A DNA stretch of 64,000 bases, taken from the NCBI GenBank assembly GCA_034231615.1, contig CM067307.1, forward strand, positions 9,188,437-9,252,436. Direction: 5' to 3'. Under the pieces are notes generated by a model. It worked only from the letters and a program-made list of their open reading frames with translations, was not told where the DNA came from and did not search any database. A program made the position numbers and the translations under genes. Shown here piece after piece: positions 45,651 through 56,660 of this stretch. The stretch's first letter is position 1, and each line of letters opens with the position of its first letter. The stretch is from Meghimatium bilineatum. Taxonomy: Eukaryota; Mollusca; Gastropoda; Stylommatophora; Philomycidae.

Positions 45651-45833
45651 TGATTATAATTTGCCATGATCCATTTTGTTCCTTTAAGTAACAGTGGTGA
45701 CCTTGACTGCTTGAACACATCATATTTATTCTAAATAAGTAGTCTACATGAGCCAAAATATATAAAAAAACAAGAGCAAAGAAACATTAGTTTGATGTTG
45801 AAAATACAAAACTACATAATATACATAGCTTAC

Positions 45834-46046
45834 CTGTATCTGATAAGTCATCCTCTGTGCTCTTAGTCAAAGGCATTGTCACTGAAGAAGTCTTGGTAGT
45901 AGTATCAACATTGTCCACAGTGATCTTCTTGTCACGGTTGTCCTTGAGGTTGTTCTGGCTGAGGTTGATGTCAACCCGGTTGCCCGCACTGAAATTGATG
46001 CTGTTGGTTAGACAAATGTTGGTTGTCGTCAAAGTTTGAGGGGTCT
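45834..46046 (-). CDS. Cav2: Cav2 exon: II-III cytoplasmic linker
   Basis: This 213-nt exon in minus sense follows GTGCTTCCAG, with two bases completing a codon, 70 codons (TPQTLTTTNICLTNSINFSA to KSTEDDLSDT), and one base (G) that forms Ala with the next exon. The donor is GTAAGC. The sequence is rich in Asn, Thr, Asp and Lys, with no membrane segments. NSINFSAGNRVDINLSQNN looks conserved enough to be a structured motif; its role is unknown to me. The acceptor could instead be two bases farther in (CCAGAG). Neither choice is in phase with the 49531 exon, so at least one further exon probably lies between them. Confidence 0.87.
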
Positions 46047-46162
46047 CTGGAAGCACAATTAACTAGAGGATTCACTACCGCACAAGCATGCAGTTATCCT
46101 CCCCGATATGATGTTCCAACAAACAAGCACCATGGTAGCTTACTTCTCATTATTCTAGTATC

Positions 46163-46358
46163 AAAGCAAGATATATATTCATATATGGGCATTTGTGGCT
46201 ATGTCAATAGTGACATAAGACAGCGGTCAAAGATATATGTTCATATGTGGGCATTTGTGGCTATGTCGATAGCGACATAAGACAGCGGTCAAAGATATAT
46301 GTTCATATGTGGGCATTTGTGGCTATGTCGATAGCGACATAAGACAACGGTCAAAGCG
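46163..46358. repeat. 62-bp tandem repeat, 3 units, with hairpin
   Basis: Three units of 62 bp (ATATATGTTCATATGTGGGC, ATTTGTGGCTATGTCGATAG, CGACATAAGACAGCGGTCAA, AG) are present. Each contains TATGTCG-ATAG-CGACATA, a perfect 7-bp stem with a 4-nt loop. In the first unit both arms carry a change (ATGTCAATAGTGACAT), and the change keeps the pairing. A related single copy appears at the start of the family A element near 2120, so the array is probably the amplified 5' part of a family A element. Confidence 0.85.
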
Positions 46359-46369
46359 TAAATCAACGT

Positions 46370-46680
46370 ATCAAAGCGTGCATGACTGTGGTTAGTTTTG
46401 AGTTTGGTGACCTGCGTGCATTTACAAGAACCAGTTTTCTCATACGACTGGCTAACAATATTAGTCATATGGTTATAGATGTCCACCATTCAGTGCAAGT
46501 GATAAAAAACACTGAATGTATTAGATACCAATGTAAAAGTCAGATACGTTGGGTCATTGGCACAAGTGCATTGGCAACGCAAGGTATATTTGTTCTCTGT
46601 ACTACGTCCTGCTGGAAATCTAGTAGAAACATTTCTCTGCTATAAGAGATCTAGCTGGAGTGGGATAACGAACGAAATAA
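46370..46680 (+). mobile_element. SINE-like repeat, family A, long copy
   Basis: ATGACTGTGGTTAGTTTTGA, GTTTGGTGACCTGCG, TTCAGTGCAAGTGATAAAAA, GTTGGGTCATTGGCACAAGT, TACTACGTCCTGCTGGAAAT, CTAGTAGAAAC and CTGCTATAAGAGATCTAGCT align with 2140-2530. Together with the preceding 62-bp array this is the fullest copy. It starts about 320 bp upstream (gene sense) of the 45834 exon. Confidence 0.75.
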
Positions 46681-47389
46681 AAATATTTGAGTAAATTATG
46701 TGCCTCTCGCCTCCAAAAATGTATTTCCGTGAAAATTATTACATAAAATTATAATATGTTTATAAATTGTGGAGCATATACTCTTTGCCATGCATTCATA
46801 CTAAACTAATGCAGGAATGGGCATAACCTAGATCACCATGCTATTTTTATGGTCCGCAAGGCTGAACTATAAAATATATATGCACTGCCTTTGTGTTATA
46901 AAAAAACACAACTCAAAGCTCACAAAGACTAAAAACCAAAAAAAAGCGTTCTGGCCTCATATCACATGAGAAATGCTCAATCTGACCCATCAAACAAAAA
47001 CAGTTGCCATCCTCTGAGCTAATGTTTTCTCACACTATTGTTCTCAGTCTTCATTCACTTTAATCTTGCTTGCTGTAACTATGTTCTCCAGCACCACTTT
47101 TTCCCCCATCTTGAAATGTTGGCAAGCAATATATAAATACAATATGCATACATTATGTATAAATAATGCCCTTCCTACTCTTACGCCCTGGTGTTTGCAA
47201 ATGTGATGTAATTATTGAGAAAAGTCTTATAATGTAGGTTACAGAATATAATTTAAATAGGGTTTTCTATAATATACAGACATTTGTATATTGGAATGTT
47301 ATTTGTTGCATTGTTTTCATTAGTTTTTAAGTAGGTGTACACAGTTCTCTCTATCTATTGTTATTTCCACTTGTGCCGTTAAGTGTCAT

Positions 47390-47800
47390 GGGGGAAATTC
47401 AGAGTTTTTTTATCTTTGGTCATTTTGAGTTGCATTGGCCATGGTAAGCCAGTGTCTATTTAATGTTTCTTTGATTGTCTCTGCCCATCCTGTTCTTGGT
47501 CTGCCTTGTAGCTCGGTCTTCTGCTGATGTACGCACGAAGGACTGGTTGTGCAGGTTTCATTCTCATAACATGATCAAACCATCTAGTTTGCTGCCTCTC
47601 AATGTAGTCTTGATGAGATAGTCTTTACTTCTTTCCTGATATCTTCATTTCTCCAGTGGTCTCTTCTCGTGACATTCATAGGTTTTCTCAAACATCGAAT
47701 TTCGCAAACTGAAATCTTTTTCACTAGTGTCTCTTTGTCAAGGGCCATGTTTGAAATTAGTAACACAGAGTTGGTATAAAAATACTGTTTATCAATTGTC
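47390..47800 (-). mobile_element. RTE-like LINE fragment (minus)
   Basis: The minus translation has SNMALDKETLVKKISVCEIR, CLRKPMNVTRRDHWRNEDIR and KEVKTIS in one frame, then MRMKPAQPVLR in another. The Cys-Glu-Met/Ile-Arg, Leu-Arg-Lys and Thr-Arg-Arg-Asp landmarks are typical of the RTE reverse-transcriptase C-terminus. It lies in the linker intron between the 49531 and 45834 exons. Confidence 0.85.
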
Positions 47801-47989
47801 ATTTAGTAGCCATGCAGATTGTTGGGTGTTTAAGTATTTGTGACAGCTAGTACATGGTTATTGGTGTTAAATCATGAATGTCAATTCTATTCAGTGTTTA
47901 GATTAGTGAATTCTCTCTAAGGATATGATTAGTTTTGGGATATGTTTTCAAACGAATTAATTAGGATTAGGGTAGATTATATCAATATC

Positions 47990-48430
47990 AAGTGACATAT
48001 TCTTTCCAGAACGTTGTCTTCGTCATGGATACTCTGAACACCTCTCTGTTCCAGGCAAGCAGGCTTGTATTGACCAAAGACATGTGCATACATTCTTGGA
48101 TGTCGTCTTTACATCATCTATTTGGTCTTCCTCTTCTTCTCTTTCCCAGTATTCTGCCCTTTAGAATCAGCCTTTCGATATCATAATGTCGCTGTAAGTG
48201 TCCAAAATACTGTAGCTTCCTTCTTATGATGGTATTTAGAAGCCACCCTTCATTTATTTTCAGTAATTTCAAAACTTCAATGTTATTCTTTTTCTCTGTC
48301 CATGATATTCATAGGATCTTTCTGTAGCACTTCATTTAAAATGAATTTATTCTTTTTGATATTGTCTTTAATCAAGTCCAAGTCTCGCATCCATATGATG
48401 CCACTGGGAAAACACATGATCTTAAAATGG
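47990..48430 (-). mobile_element. LINE C-terminal fragment (minus)
   Basis: The minus strand reads, with frame breaks, RDLDLIKDNIKKNKFILNE, KKRKTK and VLERICHLI. It shares GACATATTCTTTCCAGAACG and TTGTCTTCGTCATGGATACT with 51130-51200 (GGCGTATTCTCTCCAGAACA, TTGTCTTGCCAATGAACTCC), so it is the same family as 50690-51320. Confidence 0.7.
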
Positions 48431-48479
48431 TTAATTTAATGTCATTACTATAGGGTATATTAGGTGTAGAATACACAGG

Positions 48480-48850
48480 CTATATATATATATGTGAGGA
48501 ACAAAGAATAGCTATATATATATATATATGAGGAACAAAGAATAGCTATATATATATATATATATGAGGAACAAAGAATAGCTATATATATATATATATG
48601 AGGAACAAAGAAAACCAAACAGGATGTAAGACGGAACTAAATTAGTTGATCATGGGGTTGATTACCTCACTCCACTGATCTCCGCTGCTACAAATCTTGC
48701 TGAAGACCTGAAGACCACCCATACCTGAACTACTGGAGGGGATGAAACACCCATATTTAAACTACTGGGAGGGATAATATCCCCTGAAATAATGGGAGGG
48801 ATTAGACCCCTATACCTGAACTACTGAGAGGGATAAGACCCTATTATCTG
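48480..48850. repeat. (TA)n-based and ~35-bp tandem repeats
   Basis: At 48480-48610 four units of (TA)6-8 plus TGAGGAACAAAGAATAGC occur. At 48715-48850 four degenerate units of ACCTGAACTACTGG(G)AGGGATAAGACCC type occur. No coding signal. Confidence 0.8.
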
Positions 48851-49530
48851 CAGAATTCCTCAAGATTGCAAGAAACTGATGGCAATGTTCTCTCCTGGAG
48901 TAGAAGGCTGCCAGTTTGCACCTTACAGCTACATTGAGTAAAACAATTGACTGGGACTTGCAAAAACTATGTAAACTTGCAATCAAAAGACATATAACAG
49001 TACAAATAACCTGAAACTAATAGTAAAACAACATTGCCTGACCAAGGGAGTAATTCTGTGCCAGTATCAAGGTGTACTGCAATAGATTTGCAGTGCTGTC
49101 CGTTACACAGCATGCAGGTACATTTTGTAAGTAAAGTAACATTTTCACACCATTAAGGTGTGTGGGTAATTCAGCATTCGGTCCAAACTTATCTGTAATT
49201 TCTGGCACGGTGTTGCAGTACCATTCTGGCTATTTTTACTTTTCAAAATTAGTTATGGTGCTTATTCCTTGAGGATGGATCATCTTTGGAGTAGTTTGTG
49301 AGGTCATGAAAAAAATTCCAGTCCAATCAGAAAATGCACCCTGATTGACAGAGCTAAGGAGGAAGTACATAGAGCTACATCTCAGAGAAAGTGGTGATGT
49401 GTTAATGTAAACACAATACAGTGAATAAGATCTGCTGATCTTGCCCCTTAGGCCCCTACACAAAACAGTGGAGGATATCTGTTGCTATAAAATATAATAT
49501 TATACTAAATTGTAAAAATCAACAACTCAC

Positions 49531-49655
49531 TAGTTAAAATTTGCTGTCTTATTCTCCTCATTGTTTTGCGGAGATGGTGGACAAATGTTTACAAGTGGGG
49601 GTCTTCCTTGTGCTGCAAACTGTTCTGCCATTTCTTTCTCAATTTCCAAACGACG
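49531..49655 (-). CDS. Cav2: Cav2 exon: II-III linker, proximal
   Basis: This 125-nt exon in minus sense follows TTCTTCACATCCTCAG and encodes 41 codons (RRLEIEKEMAEQFAAQGRP, PLVNICPPSPQ, NNEENKTANFN) plus two bases (TA), with donor GTGAGT. It starts in phase 0, matching the end of the 60013 exon (EEEEAV-RRLEIEKEM). The first half continues the charged helix after IIS6, and the rest is Pro/Asn-rich linker. Reading past the donor gives TAG at once, so the splice is required. The two carried bases (TA) need C or T next, which the 45834 exon cannot supply. Confidence 0.85.
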
Positions 49656-49737
49656 CTGAGGATGTGAAGAAACGTTGAAATTTATTTGTACAATATCAGT
49701 ACAGTCTATATTTTCAAATTCATTTACACAATTCCAT

Positions 49738-50690
49738 TTAGTTAGTTAGTATCATATAAAAAGTAATGGTTAGCACCATATAACTAGTTATAGTTAGTAT
49801 CATATAGTTAGTTATAGTTAGTGCCATATAGAAATTAATTTTTAGTACCATATAGAAAGTAATGGTTAGTACCATATATTAAGTAATGGTTAGTACCATA
49901 TATAGTTAGTACCATATAGAAAGTAATTTTTAGTACCATATAGAAAGTAATGGTTAGTACCATATATTAAGTAATGGTTAGTACCATATATAGTTAGTAC
50001 CATATAGGTTTAATTAGTAAAATATAGCTCGTTATAGTTGGTACCATATAATTAGTTATAGTTAATACCATATAGTTAGTTACAGTTAGTACCATATAGT
50101 TAGTTATCCATATAGAAAGTAATGGTTAGTACCATATATAGTTAGTACCACATAGGCCTACTTAGTAAAATATAGCTAATTATAGTTAATACTATATAAA
50201 AAGTAATGGTTAATACCATATATAGTTTGTATCATATAGAAAGTAATGGTTAGTACCACATAGAAAGTAATGGTTAGTACCAAATAGAAAGTAATGGTTA
50301 GAACCATATTTAGTTAGTACCATATAACTAGTTATAGTTAGTACCATTTATAGTTAGTGCCATATAGAAAGTAATGGTTAGTACCATATAACTAGTTATA
50401 GTTAGTATCATATAGTTAGTACTATATAGCTAGTTATGGTTAGTACCATATAGTTAGTTATAGTTATTGCCATATTCTACTTATGGTTAGTACCTTTAGA
50501 TAGTGCCATATAGAAAGTAATGGTTTGTACCATATAGTTAGTTATAGTTAGTACTATATAGTTAGTACCATATAGCTAGTTATAGTTTGTACTATATAGC
50601 TAGTTATGGTTAGTACCAGTTTGTTATAGTTATTGACATATTCTACTTATGGTTAGTACCTTTAGATAGTGCCATATAGCTTTATCATAA
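49738..50690. repeat. degenerate TAGTTAGTACCATATA repeat tract
   Basis: About 950 bp consist of imperfect alternations of GTTAGTACCATATAG, AAAGTAATG and CTAGTTATA. No fixed period. The tract starts 83 bp from the acceptor of the 49531-49655 exon, on its upstream side in gene sense. Confidence 0.9.
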
Positions 50691-51320
50691 ATGTTCTTAT
50701 CATGTTTCGATTTATCTTTTTCGCTGTCTATGGTATTCTCAGAATCTTTCTGTAGCATTTCACTTCAAAAACATTTATTATCTGTGCCACTGATTTACTA
50801 AATGTCCATGTTTCATAGTAATAAATTGCTACTGGAAATAACTTGCCCTAATCAAGCTTTGTAATGTAATTAAGCTTTGCAGCTGGTGTCTTACAAAATA
50901 TTTTTCATTTGTGCAAGATTTGAAGATGTTATTCAAATTCAGCACTTGGTATTTGCAGCACAGTCCCGTGGAATGTTTATGTTTGTACCCAAATATTATA
51001 AAAATAATGACATCCTCTAGTTTGTGTTATCAATTATGATATCCTCTAGTTTGTGGTTATCAATTATGATATCCTCTAGTTTGTGGTTATCAATTATGAC
51101 TTTGACTTTTGGTCAGGTTTTGACTTTAAGTACAGAATGTAATGTGGCGTATTCTCTCCAGAACATTGTCTTGCCAATGAACTCCCTGAACTCTTGTCTG
51201 TCTTGGGCCATGCAGCTTGCATTTTCCATCCAAGTATTAATATTATCTTTAATGTCATCATTCCATTGTCTTCTTGGTCTGCCTTTCCTCCTCGGCCAAC
51301 CAGGTGCGCTGCCCTCCATT
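50690..51320 (-). mobile_element. LINE C-terminal part (minus) with 30-bp repeat
   Basis: The minus frame 51113-51319 reads EGSAPGWPRRKGRPRRQWND, DIKDNINTWMENASCMAQDR, QEFREFIGKTMFWREY, a standard LINE tail (GRPR-W, AQDR-FR). Upstream in element sense, 50700-50850 holds decayed reverse-transcriptase sequence. Three 30-bp units of TATCAATTATGATATCCTCT, AGTTTGTGGT lie at 51028-51100. Confidence 0.85.
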
Positions 51321-51774
51321 ATTTGTCTTTCTAAACAGTTATCTCTTTATATGATAAAAAAAAACAGGTGTAAGTCGTATATATACGTACTTGATCTAAG
51401 CATACTATTATGCAGACACATGATCTCTGCAAGGAAGCCAACAATATTAAATAAGTTAACCTGTAGTAAAATCCCATTTTACACTACTGAGCTTATGGAA
51501 AATACAGTATGAGGTTTATATTTTTCTGTGACTTTTATAACACAAGGGTGATTTTGTACCAGCCAATCTAATTAAATTTGTTTTCTTGGAACCTATTTTT
51601 ATAAAGGTTATAACACCCAAAGTTATTTGTGGCAGAAACAAAAATAGTCCCCAACAACTAGAAATGTAACTGTGAACTAAAGAGTCTATGTTTATTTAGA
51701 AAGCCAGTGCAATGACTATAGCTCTATCCTGATCAGGTAGTTTTATAATGTAGCAGTCCATTAGTCTTTCAAAA

Positions 51775-52180
51775 CTCCTGCCAGTTTTGAGAAAATCTTC
51801 CTGATTCTGTGAGTGTTATGTTTAGGTGGTATTTGATATCATGTGTCCATATTATTTGTGGCTGCTCTCTTACCTACCTCTTTTTCGCTGCATGGCATCA
51901 TTGCTTCCATTATGCTCTTTTCTAGGCTGTCATTTGATATGGTCATTATATTGTAATTTTCCGGAGAGAAACATGTTGTTTACCAATTTTATTTTATTTT
52001 AAATTCTCTCAGAATGTCCCTATTGGGGATGCTTTTCTTCATGGTATTCTGTGATTTCAAATGCTGCAATTTTGTTGGTTACTATATTGGTGATTGTACA
52101 AGATTCACATCCATATATTGCTACTGGGAATAGGCATGCTCTAAAAGTTAGTTTTGTTATTTTGTTGCAGCCCAGACATA
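51775..52180 (-). mobile_element. LINE reverse-transcriptase fragment (minus)
   Basis: The minus translation reads KITKLTFRACLFPVAIYGCE, SCTITNIVTNKIAAFEI, then decays. YGCES is the same landmark as in the 32985 and 40855 copies, but the family is more distant. A tRNA-like A-box segment (minus, AGAGCTATAGTCATTGCACT) lies just left of it at 51700-51735. Confidence 0.75.
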
Positions 52181-52759
52181 TGTTATTCATTTTTCTCAGC
52201 TTACCAAGCCAGTGGTAATAGAATTCTAATAGAATTAGAATGCCTTCTCTAGAGCTGCCCTCTAAGGCAGGAAAGGAGCAATTAATTCTGTATAGGCCTA
52301 CCTAACAATAATTCAGCCTAACATTGTGTGCATTAAAATAAAACTACTTTTAAGATTGTAGTACTTCCTAGCAATATAATGTCATTTTAATGGCAGTGGG
52401 TCAAAGGTCATGAGCCCATGGACTGCTGGATCCGCAACGAACTTAAGATTGTAGCAGCATATTGGCTACAGACGCCAATGATTTATAATTTACTAATCAT
52501 AGCAGAACCACAACTTCCAGACCCATCTTCAGCTCTTATAAAGTACTAATAATGCAACAAAGATACTGGTACTGTAGCTACTAACAATAAGACAGACATG
52601 AAGGCACTGGCTACTAGCAACAAAACACAGGAAGATAACGTAGCTACTAATGATGGAATAAACATAAAGACCACAGCTATAATCATTGAAAAAAATATGC
52701 TGACACTGTAGCTAACCATTGAAAAAGCCATAAACAACATCTGTCTTCATCTTTTTCTG

Positions 52760-53030
52760 CATTGAGCATGACACTTCTGCAGATTAGCATGAAGCGGTGT
52801 GGATAATAGAACATGTTGTGTCATTGGTTTACATTGTAGTTGTGATATCTATGCATGTTTAGCCTGACACATCCTACTTCAGCATGGATTCTGGGTCATT
52901 TTAACTCTATATGGGTTGGGACAGCCAACATCATCCAAAAACCTCCTTAGTCATCTCTTACGACATGAATGGAAGGTAAACAGTATCACTATTCTTTGTA
53001 CCCATTTCATACCCAGGAAGAGCATAGGCA
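52760..53030 (-). mobile_element. SINE-like repeat, family B (minus)
   Basis: GAGCATGACACTTCTGCAGA, TTAGCATGAAG, TGTGATATCTATGCATG, CTGACACATCCTACTTCAGC, GGGTTGGGACAGCCAACATC, CTCTTACGACATGAATGG and AAGGTAAACAGTATCACTAT form a full-length reverse copy. Confidence 0.75.
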
Positions 53031-53189
53031 AGTAAAAATGTCTTATTTTCTTTATGCTGAAAATGCTGAGAATTTTGACTTGCAAACATGTAAAATTAAA
53101 TAGCTGTGATACAAGAATATTGATGCAGAATTCTTTCTATATTCTTAATATAATATGCAAACATTACAGAATAGGTTGGATGCCATGGA

Positions 53190-53350
53190 TTTCCATCCTG
53201 TCTCTTGCTTTGGTGGTACACTCTGACAGATAATATCCTGCCATCTCATATTTCTCTCCCATGTATATCTCTGCCTAACTCATGCTCACCTCCCCTCAAC
53301 TCTACCTTCAAGTAAAGTCTTAAACAAGGTGTCATGTCTTTCATTTAATA
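53190..53350 (-). mobile_element. non-LTR retrotransposon 3' end (minus)
   Basis: TATCTCTGCCTAACTCATGC, CCCTCAACTCTACCTTCAAG and TAAAGTCTTAAACAAGGTGT match 2820-2890 and encode the same decayed tail on the minus strand. Confidence 0.7.
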
Positions 53351-53399
53351 GTTCATACACATTTTTCAGAATCTATTTGTTCTACTAAAACAAATAACA

Positions 53400-55640
53400 T
53401 GATAACTATAAAACAAGTAAAGATATTTAATGTTAAATTTATGCAAGCTTCCTCTACTCTAAGATAAATTATAATGTGTAGATCTAACTAGCATTTATAA
53501 TAACCATCTGTTGCTTTCATAACCCCAAGTCTATAATATTGTATTGAATTTCAGTATCTGTGAATAGAAAACTGTACAGAAAGACTAGATTCAAAACTTC
53601 AATATGTAAACACAATACAACAATTGACAATATGAAATGGAATATGCAAGAACATCAGATACAACATTAAGGCTGTTGTTGACATTTGTATGTTTGTTTT
53701 GATCACTATAATTTATGAGCAGTTAGTTCTTGGAACAAGAATTTAGTTTTGGAAAATATATATAAATCAAATGGTTTAAAGTAGATTGGAGGCAGTGGTG
53801 GTCTGATTGTCAAAATAGTTCTGGTAATCAATGCAAGTTTCCAAAATTTGCATAGATTATTGTAGAAGTGGTTCTATCTGCCCAAAAAAGTGAAATGCTG
53901 GTGGCTAACAGGGACTTTTCTTATTGACTCAATGGTCCAGTTCATCCCTCACTGGATGATGTGAATAGGCTACATGTAAATATTATGTCATTTTATATAA
54001 AGGATTTAAGCATTGATGGATGTTGGTATCTGTAGGGTTCCTGGAATAGATCCATTGCAGATATGATGGTCTACTGTATGTAGTACAACAATAAATGTAG
54101 GGGAGGCTGCAGTACAAACGACTATCAGTAGGTGAAAGAATCATTATTAATTTTGTGTGTGTGTGGTTTGTTTTGGTCCCCAGTAATTAGGAGCAATAGA
54201 GCTCTTGAATCACTTTGTGCAATGAGGAGGTTTATCAAGAGCTTTGTCTCAAACCCAGAAGACCTTGACTCTCAGAGCTGTGCAATGTTTTGAAAGCCTC
54301 TTACTTAGAATGGTTTAAAAAAAAATCATTTGAAGATATCTATTATAATTATTCATTCACCAACGCTAGGACCTAGATCCAAATCAACATCACAAACAGA
54401 TCAGGCTCAAAATTACTTCAGAACTCTGAATGAGGGAGGTTAGGGGAAACACTCGCAAGCAAAAGTTATCACCAACATTTGATGTAGATTAGGCCTAAAC
54501 ATAATCTTTAACATACTTCTAAAGCTCTTATCTCCAACAAGCCACTAAAATAGCCAGTTAAGCAGATCCTTTCGCTATTAAGCTGGTGAAACCTCAATTT
54601 TTATAGTTACTTTGAATTACAGGTAAGTACATTATGGCAAATGTAGGAAATCTCTTACAGGAGCTAAAGAGTTAAAAAGCTTGTATTTTTTAACGGATAG
54701 ATATTTTCAGGTTTAACATGCGAAATAGTCCAATTAAAATTTAGTTAGTTTTTTCATGTGTTACAGAAGATAAAAAATATGGAAGTTAACTGGTTATCTC
54801 ACCGCTAGATGGTGCTTATAGTCTTCAATGTAGGGTTGTCAACTTTGTACATGAGGGAGTTTTCAAATTTTATGACATTTTCCATCTTTTTTGCCTAACT
54901 CAATAGGATTTGAGAACAATTTTTACAATGTTCAATAAGAAAACTGAACATCATGACTGTGCTGAAGAATTGGTGTTTCTCTTAGATGGTAGGCCTATAA
55001 TGTTTTGTATTCCCTAGACTTTAAAATACGCTTTTAAAGTTATTTAAGAGAAGGGTTCAAATCCATCAATCATCATCCCCCCTCCTCGTCCCGATATATC
55101 TGTGGACCTGCTCTAAGGTTGTTAACACTTGCATAAGCTCCTGCAATGTAAGATGTCACATGATTATCTTTATAAATAAATTCAATAATTTAGAAGCTAG
55201 TATGTGCCTGATCTGTGGTGATATTTGACTGTACACATAGCTATATTTCTGCACTTTATAGCTATATCAATATAATCAGACAGATGGACGTTCAAACTAT
55301 ATAGTACAAACGATTTGAATCTCCAAGTAGCACTCTGAAGGGCAAAAGAAAACATTTTATATCAACAGCATAAAAGACTGTGTAAAATTAACATTAGCAG
55401 TCATAACAAAATGAAAGGAAACATATTTTTTTTTTAAATCACAGATTAACTTAAAAACAACTAAAATGTTAAAATAAAACACATATTAAACATACATCTC
55501 AGGCATGATCTGATCCATCCATGTTTTCTTATTATTACATGTTCATTCAATTGAAGATCTTAGATGGAAACCACAACTTTTTTCATTCTTATTCATTTTA
55601 TGATTGTTATTTTTAATAATCTTTTTATTATTAGTGGTAG
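53400..55640. other. large intron, no recognised feature
   Basis: AT-rich sequence with a short (TG)n near 54155. I searched the minus strand for II-III linker exons between 49656 and 60012 and found none, consistent with the phase-0 join of the flanking exons. Short alternative exons cannot be excluded by eye. Confidence 0.5.
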
Positions 55641-55654
55641 GTATTTGTAACACA

Positions 55655-55810
55655 TATTTCATCATCATCAGTTGCCACGCTGGCTGACATAGGAGATCAT
55701 GGCTCTCCATAGCTCTCTATCTCCAGTATTATGTATCAGAATCGGTGTTGTTTCCCAGTTTTGCCATGTTGTTAAACTGTCTAATATTTTCTCATGTTCA
55801 TATTTACGTT
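55655..55810 (-). mobile_element. RTE-like LINE 3' terminus (minus)
   Basis: The minus translation EHEKILDSLTTWQNWETTPI, LIHNTGDRELWRAMI matches the C-terminus of the 32985 and 40855 copies (REKILDSLTTWHSKE, LIHNTVDREL-RAM). It ends in a (GAT) run, seen as ATCATCATC on the plus strand. It is therefore a third copy of that family, reduced to its last 150 bp. Confidence 0.85.
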
Positions 55811-56149
55811 AACACATATTTACTTGTTCATTATTGTTACTTAGGAGAAAAAGTTGTGGAACGGTGATGATAATACTAAAAGTTGGAGTCACATATCAAT
55901 AGGTAGAGAAATTCTTGAGAATATATCAATATGGTAAGATGACCAAGGATTAGAAAACTAAGAACAGTAAAGGCATTCACAAAGGAGGTGGGTCAGAACT
56001 GAAGTGCACTTCTAGAGGTGTCCATTGACTGAGCAAGGTGGAGAGTTTGCTGTTGTTCTTCATGATGAAGCAAGCTATAATTTAAATTTCTTAGGCATAC
56101 TTTGATCAAGGAAATAAAAAGATAATGAAAAGAAATAGAAACTTCCCAG

Positions 56150-56425
56150 TGTCTTGCTGAGCCTGATAGGGCAGTAAAGAATAGCAATACTGTTACTTCC
56201 CATGCATATTGTAAGAAATGACTAAGGCAGTTTTGGGGTGCAGCTGGTTTTCCATCCCATAGATTATCAAAGTGATTCAGAAAGAACTGCTGAAATCGGA
56301 TATGTCAGGTCAAACTGTGCGGATAATACAGTTAAGCTGTAAATTATGACACAGCGCATTTTGTTCTCTGGACTATATCATGGAAATATGCAGGAGTTTG
56401 AGAACAAAGAAGAAGAAGAAGAAGA
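56150..56425 (+). mobile_element. SINE-like repeat, family B with (GAA)n tail
   Basis: AAAGAATAGCAATACTGTTA, CATGCATATTGTAAGAAATG, ACTAAGGCAGTTTTGGGG, TGCTGAAATCGGATATGTCA, TTGTTCTCTGGACTATATCA and GCAGGAGTTTGAGAACAAAG end in (GAA)n. This copy shows the 3' end clearly and supports retroposition. Confidence 0.8.
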
Positions 56426-56479
56426 GACAGAAACTAATAGTACTTCCAGGAAATCTTCAATATTGAAATATCTGATCTC

Positions 56480-56660
56480 ATTTCGTCTTCTTCAGTGTTC
56501 ATTCTCAAACTCCCATTGGATCTCTCTTGCAGCAGGACAATGGCGCTACTAGATTTCCAGCAGGATATAGTCTAGAGAATGGAAATGCATTGTGTCACCG
56601 TTTTATGTGCAGCAATGGTCAGACACATCCATCTTCGGCAGAGATCTCATTTGATCTTAT
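56480..56660 (-). mobile_element. SINE-like repeat, family A (minus)
   Basis: GTTCATTCTCAAACTCCCAT, TGGATCTCTCTTGCAGCAGG, CTACTAGATTTCCAGCAGGA, TATAGTCTAGAGAATGGAAA and CAGACACATCCATCTTCGGC are the reverse of family A. It lies next to the family B copy in opposite orientation; their shared 3' ends face each other across about 60 bp. Confidence 0.8.
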
